Below are positions 1 to 11,565 of a DNA stretch of 64,000 nucleotides, one piece after another. The DNA is taken from contig NW_026947507.1 of NCBI RefSeq assembly GCF_034190915.1, positions 29,688,001 to 29,752,000 of the forward strand, read 5' to 3'. A model generated the notes under the pieces. That model was not told where the DNA came from. It made no database searches and worked only from the letters and a program-made list of their open reading frames with translations. Both the position numbers and the translations under genes were made by a program. Position 1 is the stretch's first letter; every line of letters begins with the position of its first letter. The stretch comes from Cavia porcellus. Taxonomy: Eukaryota; Chordata; Mammalia; Rodentia; Caviidae.

Positions 1-13
1 ATACGCAACACTC

Positions 14-345
14 ACAAGTTAAGCTAGGAAAAGTTTATTTAGTTCACAGTTTGTAGAGGTTTCAGTCCATAATAAACTGACTGTAAGGGTGGTACAGCAG
101 AAGGATATCTCAAAAGAGAAACAGTTCCAGGTAGGCAGAAGGTGGCAAAGCAAGCAAGGGACAAGACAAGCCTCTTTCTGTCGATTATATTATATCCAGG
201 CTACCAGGAGTAGAGTGGTGCCAACCAATCACAGTAATCACCCACCCTTAATCCCAGCACTGTATAGTGAGTAATCACACCCTAGATTCAGCCACCACCT
301 GTGGCTGCATGAGGCTTGGAATGGGGGATATTTAAACAGAAGCCA
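14..345 (-). mobile_element. MaLR-type LTR fragment
   Basis: The order of motifs (a tttattt and cacagttt start, a gggacaagac block, then repeated aatcac and ccaccac blocks) follows the reverse complement of THE1/MST/ORR1-type LTRs. It may start before the window. Identification is from remembered consensus patterns, so the family name is approximate. Confidence 0.45.
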
Positions 346-489
346 TAAGACGAGTCTAGATAAAACCATCATGAAGGTCAAGGGGGGACTTTATTGTCTG
401 ATGTGATCTGGTTTACTCAAGCCTTAGTATGTTCCAGTATTTCATGTAACATTATATCCTCCTTTGTTCCTCAGAGTAAAAGTAGCTTT

Positions 490-612
490 ATAGATGCTTC
501 ACTAAAAAAGAAACTGAGGCACAAACTGTTGAGATAGCCTGCCTGAAATTACACAGCAAGAACGTGCAGCTCTGGGTTTCGACCCCAAGCCCAGCTGCTC
601 TCAGCAACTAGC
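490..612 (-). repeat. MIR SINE relic
   Basis: Contains the antisense MIR core: gaaactgaggcacaaa, then a diverged acacagcaag stretch, then a diverged form of the gggattcgaacccag box. Ancient mammal-wide SINE. Confidence 0.7.
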
Positions 613-1529
613 AAGGGCAGAGCCTACAAAGCTCCTGGGATGTTCTTGGTGCTGCTCAAGGAGAAAAATATGTGCTGTCTCCAGTTGGTAACAACTGCCC
701 TAAGACCTCTGCTGCTCCAACACACACATACCCAGAGTCATTCTCAGGAATCAAGACCACATGTCGTTCTTATGTGAGAGTCTTCTGTCATTCTCAGCAC
801 GTAGTCTAGACTGTGACTTAAGCATTATAAAGTTCATAAAATTGCTAAATGCAAGCTACTATGTTACCCCAAGGATCTTGCCCAGTGACTATAGTCTCTG
901 CGATTAGACTGCCTCTCAGTGGAACACTTCTTACTGGTACTGTTGAAGGGAGAGAGTTCTTCATACCTCTCTCCTTGGAGGCTAACATACTCATCCTTCA
1001 GATCTGTGTCAGAACATCACAGAGAACGCTTCCTGACGCCCTGAGCCATTCATCCATCCAGCTTTGTCACTTTCAGTACCCTCTATCTGGTGTCAATTCC
1101 CTCCAATGTTATATTCTCTTCTGCATCTCAAATGAAGCAAAATATTTCTCTTTGGATGATAACAGACATGACAAATTCAACATGTCCAATACTACACTAC
1201 TGATCTTTACCCCAAAAGCTTGTTCTATCCTTGATCTTACTAACTCCATAAATGATCCTACACCTTTAGTGTGATGAGGTCAATTGTCTGGCAGTCATGC
1301 ATGACTCCTCCCTGTATTTCATAAGTTTCATCCAATATACCAGGAAATCCTGTTGGCTCTACCTTCATTTTGCATCCTGAATCCTACTACTTATCAATGC
1401 CTGTACTGCACTACCCATGTGCAGGCTTCTGTTCTGAATAATCTCCTGGATTACTTGGTTCTTCATGTCCTTCTTTGACTCTTAAGCTATTTTTTAATCA
1501 CAACAGGCAGAGTGATTCTCTCATGCATC
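613..1529. other. Intergenic stretch, nothing recognised
   Basis: No gene, RNA or clear repeat seen. A 141-codon open stretch at 849-1274 (+) has no family resemblance and no coding context. Confidence 0.5.
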
Positions 1530-2045
1530 ACATCTCTGCTCAAAACCTTCCATGGCTCCCTGGTTCAGTCCAAGCATAAGCTCCAACTTGATCTGCTGGC
1601 CATTACCCGCCTAGCCAGGTACTCTAGGCCTGTACTCATTGTACATCAGCCACAACAGTCTTTAGCAGTTCCTTGAACTCACCCTCTAGGTCCTGCTCTG
1701 GGGCCTTTGAATTTGCCCTCTCTAACCAGACACCTTTCTCCAAAACCCACCTGGCTCTTTCACTCAATATTTTAAACTCCCAGTGAGACTTTCTGTAACC
1801 ACACTCTTTAAAATCAAACTCCTCCTCAATTCTGTTTCTCTCCCTTTCCAGCTTTGTATCTCTCTATAGCACTTGCCTTCTACTGTACTATTAAAATTTA
1901 CTTATTTTGTTTGTTGTCAGTGTCCTTCCACTAAAACATATGTCCATATGGACAGAAATTATTTTCCACATACTTCAGAGTTGAGTTTCCAACACCTAGA
2001 ACACTTCCTGGTACTAAGTAGATAATATTTGTTGAATAAATTAAA
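1530..2045 (+). repeat. L2 LINE 3' end relic
   Basis: Begins with the typical ctctgctcaaaaccttcc block and ends with the L2-type tail about a trait of roughly 60 bases reading cacttcctggtactaagtag then aataatatttgttgaataaa. It is diverged, as expected for an ancient element. Confidence 0.7.
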
Positions 2046-5000
2046 TCAAACTGCTCATCACCAAAAAAAATCACTCAGTATTATAATATTTTTAGTCTTT
2101 TTTGTATTTTAACCAATTGATTTTATTCATCATGGGGTTATTAGTATTTCTCTCTTCTGGTGAATTAGAAGAAACAAAAAACAATCCAAAAACCGCTGAT
2201 TCTGTTTTTATAGCACTGGTTGCCTAACACTAGCACTATGATTCAGCTGATTAGCTGATGTCTATTAGTATTTGCTGAATGAATGAACCTGGACCGAGAA
2301 GTTAGTAGTCAACATGGTTTCCGGTAAAGGCTGTACATTCCTGACAACATCACAAACAGGTAACTCACTTGGAAAAAGATGCTCTGATATGACAGTAGAG
2401 GTTTTCTTATCCTCCAGGAAGAGATTGTAAAACTAGATAAGAATCGTGTTGACGAGGTACATAAAGCAAAGTCACTGGTATAACTGAGCACACGTGGACG
2501 GCATGGTTTAGATGTAGGAGTTGTCTGCATTTAGGGTATGTTTTTGTTTTCCTTTTTCTTTCATATGATTATAACAGTCTCATCTTTCTTCACAGATTTG
2601 CTGGCATTCGAAAGGTATCAGAACTTTTTCAGGGAATAAAAAAGAAGAATGCTACAAAATTACTTCACCTTACCCTGATTTACAAACCTAAACTGTCTGA
2701 AGGCTGAAAGCCAGAGAACTAAAATAGTTTTTCACTCTTGAAAGTAATCTGTTTTTTTAGTTTAACAACACAGGTTCCTATATGTGAACCTAGCCTTCTT
2801 CAGAGAGGCTGCTTTTAACCATCTTAGCATAAAAATATAGTAAATTTTATTTGAAATTAGAAGAAAAAAAAATGGGTTTTCCTAGTTTTTTATTGGTGCT
2901 ACTCTGCCATCTAGTGACCAGAAAGTGTATGACTCACCTGCCCAGAGTAAAGCAAAACTGTTGGGGTCAAAACCCCCGAATAGAGGAGAGGGTCAGCCTA
3001 ACAGACCTGTGCCTGTTCCTATCATGTCCGAGCATTTAAAAAATTTTTTTTCTATTTTTGACTACCGCATAGGCAACTTTTATGAGCAAGTTCTTGCTAA
3101 CAAATCACTTCTATTGGATTTATGAAGAAACACCCTACCAAGCAGGTGCCGTCCGTTCAGGTCCCCTCTGCTGCTGCCCTCAGAGCAGTCAGGCAGATGT
3201 TGCAGCTCAGGTGGGCCTGGGACACACTTCCAGTCACTGCAACACGAAGATGCTGCAGGACAAGCGTAAAAGAAAGTGTAAAGACTTTCACACTTTTAGA
3301 TGCATGTGAACTGCTTGCATATGAACACAAATGTTTCTGCTTGTTTTCTAGCATTGAGTATAATCATAAAACCCCTAAATTACATCGTTAGTTCTCTTCC
3401 AGTAAATTCAAATTATTGCACTCAACTGAATTATAAATCCTTGGAAAATGGTTATTGAGCTTTTGTAGATAATAAAAAAAAATCATTTTCAAGGTTACCA
3501 TACCGCACAAGACCATAAAAGGTAGAGAAAATTACTCTGCCAAATAAGCTCCAGCCCCTGGCACATTTACTTTCATTTCTCACCACATTCACTGTGTATA
3601 AATGGGTGATTTGTCTGTTGGAGTAACAGCATCTTTTTCTCATTGGTTTCCACATTCTTTCTAAAGGTAACAGAGAGAAAGCACTATATGACGCAGAAAT
3701 TGGAGTGTGTTTACTTAATTGTTTATCACAGAAACAAAAGGCATTGTATGGACTTGAAATAGCACCTGTTTAGCCTGCATCCAGCAGAGACAAGTCTAGA
3801 AAGAAAGAAACTCCAAATTTACACCTTTAAGGGAAATCTCTCCTTCACAATGGAAGCATATTGATAAGATGGAGTAGAAATTGTGATGCAGGCTTTGTCC
3901 TCTACTAATTAGTTTCTGCACACACACACAAAAAGCATTTCTCTGGTTCACTTTATTCAAGGGACTGAAGTACGTGTTTCTCACTGGTAGGATCATTAGA
4001 ATCATAGGTATTATGATGTGCAGCATATATCTTTATAAGGAAAAAGAGCGAGATGTTTATAGGAATTCCAAAAGCATAGACTTCATCTTTTTTTATTTGA
4101 AGAAATAGTCCTTTAGTAAGTAATAACTAATTAATTTTATTTTATCTTGTACTGAGAGTAAAGTTTTAAAATAGAGGTGGTTTTAAGTGTTTACTAAAGA
4201 CATTGTCAATACTCCATTAGCATGCATACTTTTTTAAGTGTTTGTGAGAAAGACTTTTTTTCAATTTATTACCTCTGTGTTTCACTCCACTATGGCTTAA
4301 ACAATGAAGAAATCTTTTCTAAATACCTGAAGTTTTTGTATATATTTCAGGGCATGTTTTCTTTTTCTATCATGTATCCACTAACCATGGACTATCTCTA
4401 AGAGTTTCCCCTAATCACATAGAATTATTATAAAAGTTTTCTTTTCCGATTCTATTCATGATTTAATATTTTGGGACAAAGGAGTGAATGTCCCAAAGCA
4501 CCAAATACATTCTAGCAGTAATGAAAACCACAGTGAGCTGGAACGGAAGGCTTCTTGGGGGGAAGAATGATTCAGGTTGTGGGAAACTTTGTGGGCCAGA
4601 TTGAGGAACAAGAACTTGGTCTTCAAAGCGGGTAGTTTTCAACTCAGAAACTAATCAGAGCAAAATTTTCTTGTTTTTTTTTTTTGTTTGTTTCTTTTAT
4701 CATGATTTGCATTTTGAAATTTCAAGTAGTATTAAAGGAAAACAGAGGGTTTTTATATTTGTCAAAGAAGATACAATTTTTCTGAATTAAGAAGCAGAGC
4801 AAATTCAGGAATAACCAGCCATTCAAGCATTCAAGGAGGCAAATCGCAGGACAATTAACTTACTCAAATCTCAGGACAATTGCACTGGCATGATCAAAGG
4901 AATGAGATCCAGGCCAGCAAGACTAACTGAAAACCACTGAAAAATTCAGACATCAGGGTCAAAAGAGTCAGGCCTCAGTGGTAATGGTTAAGTGAGAAGA

Positions 5001-5165
5001 AAAACATATGAAAAATATTTTGGAAAAAGATTTCATTTTTTATTAACATGTGTTTCTTGCCAAACACCATATGATCATTCACAGAAGCCACTGCATAGTA
5101 GGTGGGTTCTGAATTGGTTCTCAATGATTTCGCTTCCTGGAGTTCATGTCTCGGGTAATCTCCTC
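2046..5165. other. Intergenic stretch, mostly unassigned
   Basis: Apart from the CTCF-like motif at 2904-2917 and short T-runs, nothing was recognised. Open frames here are short and unlike known proteins. Confidence 0.5.
2904..2917 (-). promoter_or_regulatory. Candidate CTCF site
   Basis: The minus strand reads TCACTAGATGGCAG, 13 of 14 positions of the CTCF core (CCASYAGRKGGCRS), with only the first base different. Binding is inferred from sequence alone. Confidence 0.5.
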
Positions 5166-5168
5166 TAC

Positions 5169-5169
5169 G

Positions 5170-5212
<43 letters not shown>
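5169..5212 (+). repeat. (GT)n microsatellite
   Basis: About 22 GT units with one GC interruption near the left end. It creates false open frames on both strands. Confidence 0.97.
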
Positions 5213-5213
<1 letters not shown>

Positions 5214-5439
5214 TTAGGGTTGGACATAAAATACAGAAAAAGTGATGCAATGTCACCAATAGGTCGTGAGGTACTGAAATCCCTGGTCCAACAACCTCTG
5301 AGCTGAGGAAAGAGTTCCTGCCCACAGCTGCGTGGGGGAGACAAAAGCAGACCCTGCTTTCCTCTCCTCATTCAGATGGATGCCTGGGACACCCAGACTG
5401 CAGCCCATGCAGTTGCAGCCAAATTCCTGGCTCACAGGA

Positions 5440-5525
5440 GCCATGAGATAATAAATGTGTGTTGCTTTAAACTACTAAGTTTGGGAGTAATTTCCTATGC
5501 AGCAAATAGAGAACTACTGTAGTTC
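5440..5525 (+). mobile_element. MLT1-type LTR 3' end fragment
   Basis: The blocks agccatgagataataaat, then gttgctttaaactactaag, match the 3' end of MLT1/MST LTRs. The rest of the element is not visible. Confidence 0.55.
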
Positions 5526-5529
5526 CAGT

Positions 5530-6116
5530 GTATTCTGTTGCCAGATGAATAGGCAATATAAAAAAAAAGAACCATCAGACTCAGTTATATGGAAAATATA
5601 AAAATGTCTTCTAAAAGTCATCGATAAAAAACTCTTTAGAAACTAGCAAATATTCACACAGGTGTTTTTGAGCCTAAACTTACCAGTGAGTTATTAGGTG
5701 TTTCTAAGAATCCAAAATTAACCTGTTTCTTGAGGAAGTTCCTCTATTTTACAGGAAAGGGGAGCCTTTAAAACCTGTTAGCTCCTTTCTCTTATTGGTT
5801 GCAGTCATCTTGGGTCAACGATGCTGTTGTAGTTGCAAAAATGGCCACATGTACACTCCACACACAGACAGTCACTGGTATGCTAAACATGTACACACTG
5901 ACATGTTTGCACACTTGAATGTATGGCATCTGATAATAAAAGGCTATTTTACCTCCATGCACACATTTAGTACAGTGAAGAAGCACAGAATCACAGCTAC
6001 CCAGCATCCCTACTGAGATACACAGGGACACAGACAAAAAGGGTGCTTCCTAATCCCATGGGAGAAACCCAATTCACCATGCAAATCAGCATCTCCCAAA
6101 TGGTTCTGTAAATTTT
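5530..6116. other. Intergenic stretch, nothing recognised
   Basis: Between the MaLR fragment and HAL1 copy A. No convincing repeat, RNA or coding sequence. Confidence 0.5.
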
Positions 6117-6131
6117 GATAGATGTCTTGTG
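6117..6131 (+). repeat. Target-site duplication of HAL1 copy A, left
   Basis: GATAGATGTCTTGTG, identical to 9282-9296; preceded by AATTTT, as expected of an L1 endonuclease nick site. Confidence 0.9.
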
Positions 6132-9100
6132 GACTTCCGGGAGAATATGGCGGATAGATAGCACCAGCTTCGGAGGCTCTCTGAGAAACCGCACTTAAAA
6201 TCCAGGAATGGTGCCAGGTGAGAAAAACCTAAGCAAGGGGAGATATACTTTGCCGACCCAAGAATGAACTAAACTAAGAGAAACCAACTGGAAACACAAT
6301 CCCAGTGATATAACAGGAACATATAAGGTCTCAGCGCAGAAGGTGGACCCCCGCACCACTGGAAGCTGTTATTTGAACTTCCTGCAGCCACTGCTGCATC
6401 CCAATCAGCACAGCAATGAGAGAGGCACAAAAGCTCTGAGAGTGGGAAGTGGCGAATGGAGTTGAGAGCGGGACTGGCCAGGGGCCCTCCATCGATCTGC
6501 GGTGAGTGAGGGGATTGGGGACCCTTCCATAGAGTAGGAGGCTTCAGCAAAGGACATACTGGGACCAGGCAGACTAGCCGGAACAGTATGCTACAGTGAC
6601 TTCAGTCACATATTCCCCTCTCAAGCAGGATTGAGAGGGGGTGCCTGGCCTGCGTGATGCCACTGACTAAGACCCAGCAGGCTAGCCCAAATCAGGTCCC
6701 AGCGCCTGGAGGTACACCCTAGCAGTGAAGCCTTCAGTAGGTTGACCTCGAGGGATGGGCCCAGCATAGGCTGCCCAGGTTTGTGTCTCCCTAGTACACT
6801 GCAGTGGGTGGGAACACCTAGCCGGCGCAATTCAAACAAACTGTAACCAACAAAGAAAGAAACTGGGCCTCCTATATACACTTGTATAAAAGGAACAAAA
6901 AATATGGGAAGAGGGAGCAACAAGAAAGGGTCCTTGGCCCCCAATCCTGAGAAATATGCAATATCAGACAAGGCACCAATAGACATAAAGCAATATCTCC
7001 AGAAAGCCTCATAGATGAGTTCAGGAATGAAGTTATAAACGACCTGAAGCAAGATATAAGTAGAATAGTTAGAGAAATGCTAAGCACCACCCAAGAAAAA
7101 ACAGATGGTGGAATGGAAGAACAGAAAAAAAGGAGAGAATTGTTTGATGGAGAAAATAGAGAAAACATAGAATATATGAAGCAGGTTCAAAGAGATTACC
7201 AGGAAACTAAAAACTCTATCAAAAACTGGCATAACAGCTTGAAAGAAACTAAAGATAGATTATCTGAACTGGAGGGAAGATTTGTAATACAGGAGCATGA
7301 AATGAAAACTTCTTAAAAATAACAAAAAAAAACCAAACAGCAACAATACAAAGGCTAGAAGATGATAAGAGGATCTATAACTTAAGAATTAAGAACATAA
7401 AAGAAGAAGTAGGGACACAAACAAATGGACTACAAAAGCTATTCACAGATTTCTCTTGGATTATTTAATCCAAGAGAATTTCCCTAATTTAGGAAATAAT
7501 ACAGATACTCGATGTACGAGGCATACAGGACCCCAGCTACCTACAACCCAAACAGAGCTACACCCAGGCATATAATAATCAAAATTCCAGAAATCCAATA
7601 TAAGAACAGAATACTAAAAGCCATCAGAGACAAGAAACAGATCACTTACAAGGGAACACCCATCAGAATTACAGCAGACTTCTCGGCACAAACCATCAAA
7701 TCACGAAGAGCGTGGGGGAAAATAATTCAAGCTTTGAAAGATAATAACCTCCAGCCAAGATTGATATATCCTGCACAACTGTCCCTAGAAATTGATGGAA
7801 AAACAAGCAGCTTCCAGGATAAAGAGGAACTAGGGGAATCTGCAACCACCAATTCAACTCTACAGAGAATACTACAGGATATTCTAAAAAAGGAAAATAC
7901 CATGATTCCAGAAATAGTGACAGAGAGGCCACAATGAATGGAGCAGAAAGCGAAATAAAGAAGACGAACTGACAACAAACAACAGAAAAAGAGCTCAACA
8001 GAAATGAGGCAGAGAAGATCAGATGGTAGGAACAGCTATTTTGGAGAAAACAAGACATGATAATAGCTAGTGCTGATTTAGTATCATCTTGTTTTGAAGT
8101 CCCATCAAATTTGTATTCTTCTGTCTCCATCGGTCTTAAAAAGTTGTATATTATTAGATTTTATTATATATGATAATATAAGTAAAAACTTTTATAGACA
8201 AGGAGATTATACAGAAGCCATTGTTCATTTTCTGTTAATTGGTTCTAAATACCCTGTAATAATGTCATTCTCTTGAATGGTTTTATAGTGTCTTGATATG
8301 TTTGGTGCTACAGTATACGAAGTTATACTCAAAAATTTCAAGGAAAGAGACACTATGGTAACTATTTTTATGTCAGGATATCTTGTGGTGAAACACTATT
8401 TTGCTTAAATGGTTATCTTTTGACCTGCACTGTTCTGTTATTATGCCCTCTTTTATCTCAATCCCCCTTTTTTTAATTATTTACTTTTTTCTTTTTATCT
8501 TTTTAATTAAGGGAAAAATAAAAAATAGCAGGATACATTATAGTAACCTACTTTGATTTCCTATTAACTTGATTTGAAATCCTGTATTGCCCTCACTCTC
8601 TTGCTTTGACTGTTTTCCCTTATTCTGCTTTGCTTGATAGTACCAAGTTCGAAAGTATAGGCCAAACTGTGAAGACAATAAGATTCATTATGACGCCCAT
8701 TCCAATTGACTATTATCTTCTTTTAAATCCTGTAATGTCTCCAATGCTTTGGTTTTATTCTTTACTGTTTTGTTCAATTTTATTATAACTGGCAATTCTT
8801 CTTAAAATAGCAAGAGGCAGTATGGTAACCGTTGTTGATCACCTTGTATTTTGCTTTTACATTATCTATTATGTCCATCTTTCTGATTTGACTGACTCTG
8901 TTCTGATATGTCACATTTGGTTTTACTCTCTTCAAAAAAAGTAATAAGAACTGTGAGAGTAAGAAACCCAAAATGTGTAATTGTCATTGTACAAAAGAAA
9001 AGAAAAGAAAGTGCTCTAAAGGTTATAATAGCATATATGTTTAAGTGTATAAAATAGATAACCATATAACTGAGTTTTTTGCATCATTGAACAAAACTGT

Positions 9101-9281
9101 TTGCACTCTCACTGTTTGAAAGTCCACTTTATATGCTTCAATTTTGTAACTTGAACAACTATTTCTAAGATGAGACTATGTAATCTATTAACTAGTAATT
9201 TCTTACTGCTTATTTTTTAAATTTTATATTACTTATACCCTTTTTCTGTTTTTTTCTTTTTCTCCTTAAATAAAAAAAGAA
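6132..9281 (+). mobile_element. HAL1-type half-L1 retrotransposon, copy A
   Basis: A near full-length 3.15 kb element flanked by a perfect 15 bp target-site duplication (GATAGATGTCTTGTG at 6117-6131 and 9282-9296). That is the hallmark of L1-endonuclease-primed insertion. The 5' UTR is GC-rich and starts with a gagaatatggcgga block shared with copies B and C. A broken L1-type ORF1 follows (6904-7937). After ORF1 there is no second ORF, only about 1.3 kb of A/T-rich 3' sequence, ending in an AAATAAA signal and an A-rich tail. HAL1 elements are L1 derivatives that keep ORF1 only and depend on an active L1 for reverse transcriptase. Unlike B and C, this copy has a single 3' UTR unit. Confidence 0.85.
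6904..7937 (+). pseudogene. L1-type ORF1 (HAL1 copy A), broken
   Basis: The reading starts at ATG 6904 (MGRGSN), but lacks a stretch of about 15 codons seen in B and C and runs into a frameshift near 7000. The coiled-coil region resumes in another frame (LIDEFRNEV, then 7077-7316). A further break lies near 7316-7510. The RNA-binding C-terminal part is open from 7512 to the TGA at 7937 and shows RATPRHIIIKIPE and DFSAQTIKSRRAW, matching the RRM/CTD of L1 ORF1p. That protein is an RNA-chaperone trimer that packages its own RNA. At the position where B and C have TAA (after YEA), this copy has TAC (Tyr). Non-functional as it stands. Confidence 0.85.
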
Positions 9282-9296
9282 GATAGATGTCTTGTG
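9282..9296 (+). repeat. Target-site duplication of HAL1 copy A, right
   Basis: Second copy of the 15 bp duplication, directly after the A-rich tail. Confidence 0.9.
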
Positions 9297-11257
9297 ACAA
9301 ACAAGCACAAGCTCAAATAAATATAAGCAACACTATTAAAGTGCTAATGTGTATCTTCAAAAATTCTGCCTTCCAATGCTTTCCACTGAAAGAAGAGGAC
9401 GTTGAAAAATCAAAGACATGTTCAAATATTTGGCACTTTACTTCAGTTCTCCAAGTACTAATTCAAGCAAGGATTAACCACGTCATTTTATTCATTTCTG
9501 TGCAGGAATGCTGAAATTCCTCTGGACACGGAGATGGGGGAGATGGAAAGAGAAGCAGCAGATGGCCAGCTACTCCCCCAACAGAAATGCATTAGCATCT
9601 TGGCATAGAAGACAATGCCTCTGCCTGTGGTGAACATGGTATCTTCTTCTTCACTTTCAACAGGACAGCCTGAGCATTGCCTCCATGAGGGTTTCTGCTA
9701 TTCCCAAACCCAGCCAGTGACTCACTCTCTGGGCTCTCACAGAAGTTTATACAAACACTAGTTACAAAAACTCTTATGCTACACTGTTCTTAATTTGGGG
9801 TCCATATGCTCCACAACTTGCTAGAGGCCAAGACCAGCCACTTGCCTAGTACCGTATCTTGTACTGGTGACTACCTACTAAACACTTCTTGAATGCAAGG
9901 AGAGTGAAGTTAAAGTCAGTTGAATGACACAGACTTCATGTAGAGTCTTTCCAAAAAAGCCTATCACGCTGTCCTACAGAGAGGGTATGGTAATGGAGCA
10001 GGAAGTCTGATTCTTACACCTGAAAGCAAGTGGACTGAAGACCCAGAAGAATGAGCCTGTCTTAGAACCAACAAGTCTTCAAAATAGAATACTTCAGAAA
10101 ACATAAGTGTGTGTTTCATTTCTTCAGTTGCTTCTGCAATGTGTATGTTAGAAATAATAACAAAAAAAAGGTCTAAGATGCTCTAATTGTGCTATCTTGG
10201 AAATAAGGCTTTTCAGAAGCATGTTGAATGAGGATAAGAATGGGTGAGTCTTTACTGGCTGCTAAAAATCACAAGATGCGATAGATGTAAAGGATAGTCA
10301 GATGGACACTTTGTGTATATGATTGTGTATATGATTGTATATATGATGTGTATATGATTAAGGATAAAATATTTAATACAATTAGAGCAAATTTTAACCC
10401 TTGCCTAGATCACAGCTCTCTATTATTCCAAACCCTCCACTTGACACCTCCCATTTCCCTGACTCTTATTTTCTCATACCATTTGTCAGTACCTGAAATA
10501 TATGTTCATTTTTAAATTTCGCTCTTCTCCATTATAAGTCCTCATAAGCTTAGAACAGTATGTGATAACCATAAGCACTTATCAAATAATAATTTAACCC
10601 CCCACTATGTTGTATTCAATTGTTGGAAACAGTTCAATACAAAGTTACAATCAGCAGGTCTTGTGTAGAGTAGACGTGCATATATAACATAAAGAACTAC
10701 ATCCTTTACAACTGCTACTAGTGCTGCAAGTGCTGCTACCTTGACTATTACTACCACCACTACCACTGCTTCTACTGCTGCTAATTAATTATGACTGATA
10801 ATGACAGCGATAAAGGTGAAGTATGTAATGTGTGCTACTCAATATGCATAAAATCATTTAATTCCGACAAGAACTCCATTAAGTCATGAGCTAATACAGA
10901 TGGTTGCATTACTGAAATTGACTCATAACTCAAAAAACTTACCCAAAGTCAAGTTTCAACAATAATCTCAAGGATACAAAAGAAATAGCAAGGGGCACAA
11001 GCAAGGCAAAGCGTGAGGAGCCCCCAAATGTCCCAGGTCTTCCTTTCTCATGGTGTACACACTTTCTGGCCCAGAATGATATAGGCAAATTCTCCAAGGA
11101 TGTTTGCTGATCCCCTCACAGAGTAGGAAGTATTGAAGCTATGAAACATCATATCTAGCCTGAAATAGGATGAAGATTACTTTGAAAATTTTACCTAAGA
11201 ATTTGAACCATGTGCAAAGCAATGAATTTTCTTGAAAAAAAAAATAGGCACTTGTCT
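9297..11257. other. Intergenic stretch with weak repeats only
   Basis: Contains a short TGTATATGATT-type simple repeat at about 10313-10358, a CTG/CTA-rich patch at about 10711-10785 and a weak antisense MIR at about 10835-10960. No gene seen. Confidence 0.5.
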
Positions 11258-11565
11258 TACTCTATTCGGGCTGCTGTAGCCACACACTTACACTTGGTAG
11301 TTTGTAAAACTGAAAAATCCAAGATCAAAATGCCAGAAGAATTAGGATCTAGTGAGGGACCATCTTCTGGTCATAAAGGTCATCTTTTTGCTGTGTGCTT
11401 ACATGACAGGAGGGGCAAGTAAGTTTTCTGAGGTCTCTTTGATAAAGGTACTAATTTCATTCATTAAAGTCCAGCCCTGATGAATTAACCACCAACCAGA
11501 AGTGCATTTTCCAGCTACCACAGTATCAAGGATTTGCAATTTCAACATATGGATTCGGAAGAGGA
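11258..11565 (-). mobile_element. MaLR LTR (MST/MLT1-type), antisense
   Basis: Opens with tcttactctattcgggctgc, the reverse complement of the 3' end of MaLR LTRs, and closes with ttcaacatatggattcgg. The middle is rearranged or diverged. Confidence 0.65.

Noticed and set aside
849..1274. 141-codon open frame as a gene
   Set aside because: No family resemblance, no splice or promoter context, and it lies in A/T-rich intergenic DNA.
4975..5325. Open frames of 104 and 116 codons across 4975-5325
   Set aside because: They are created by the (GT)n microsatellite and encode Cys-Val or Thr-His runs.
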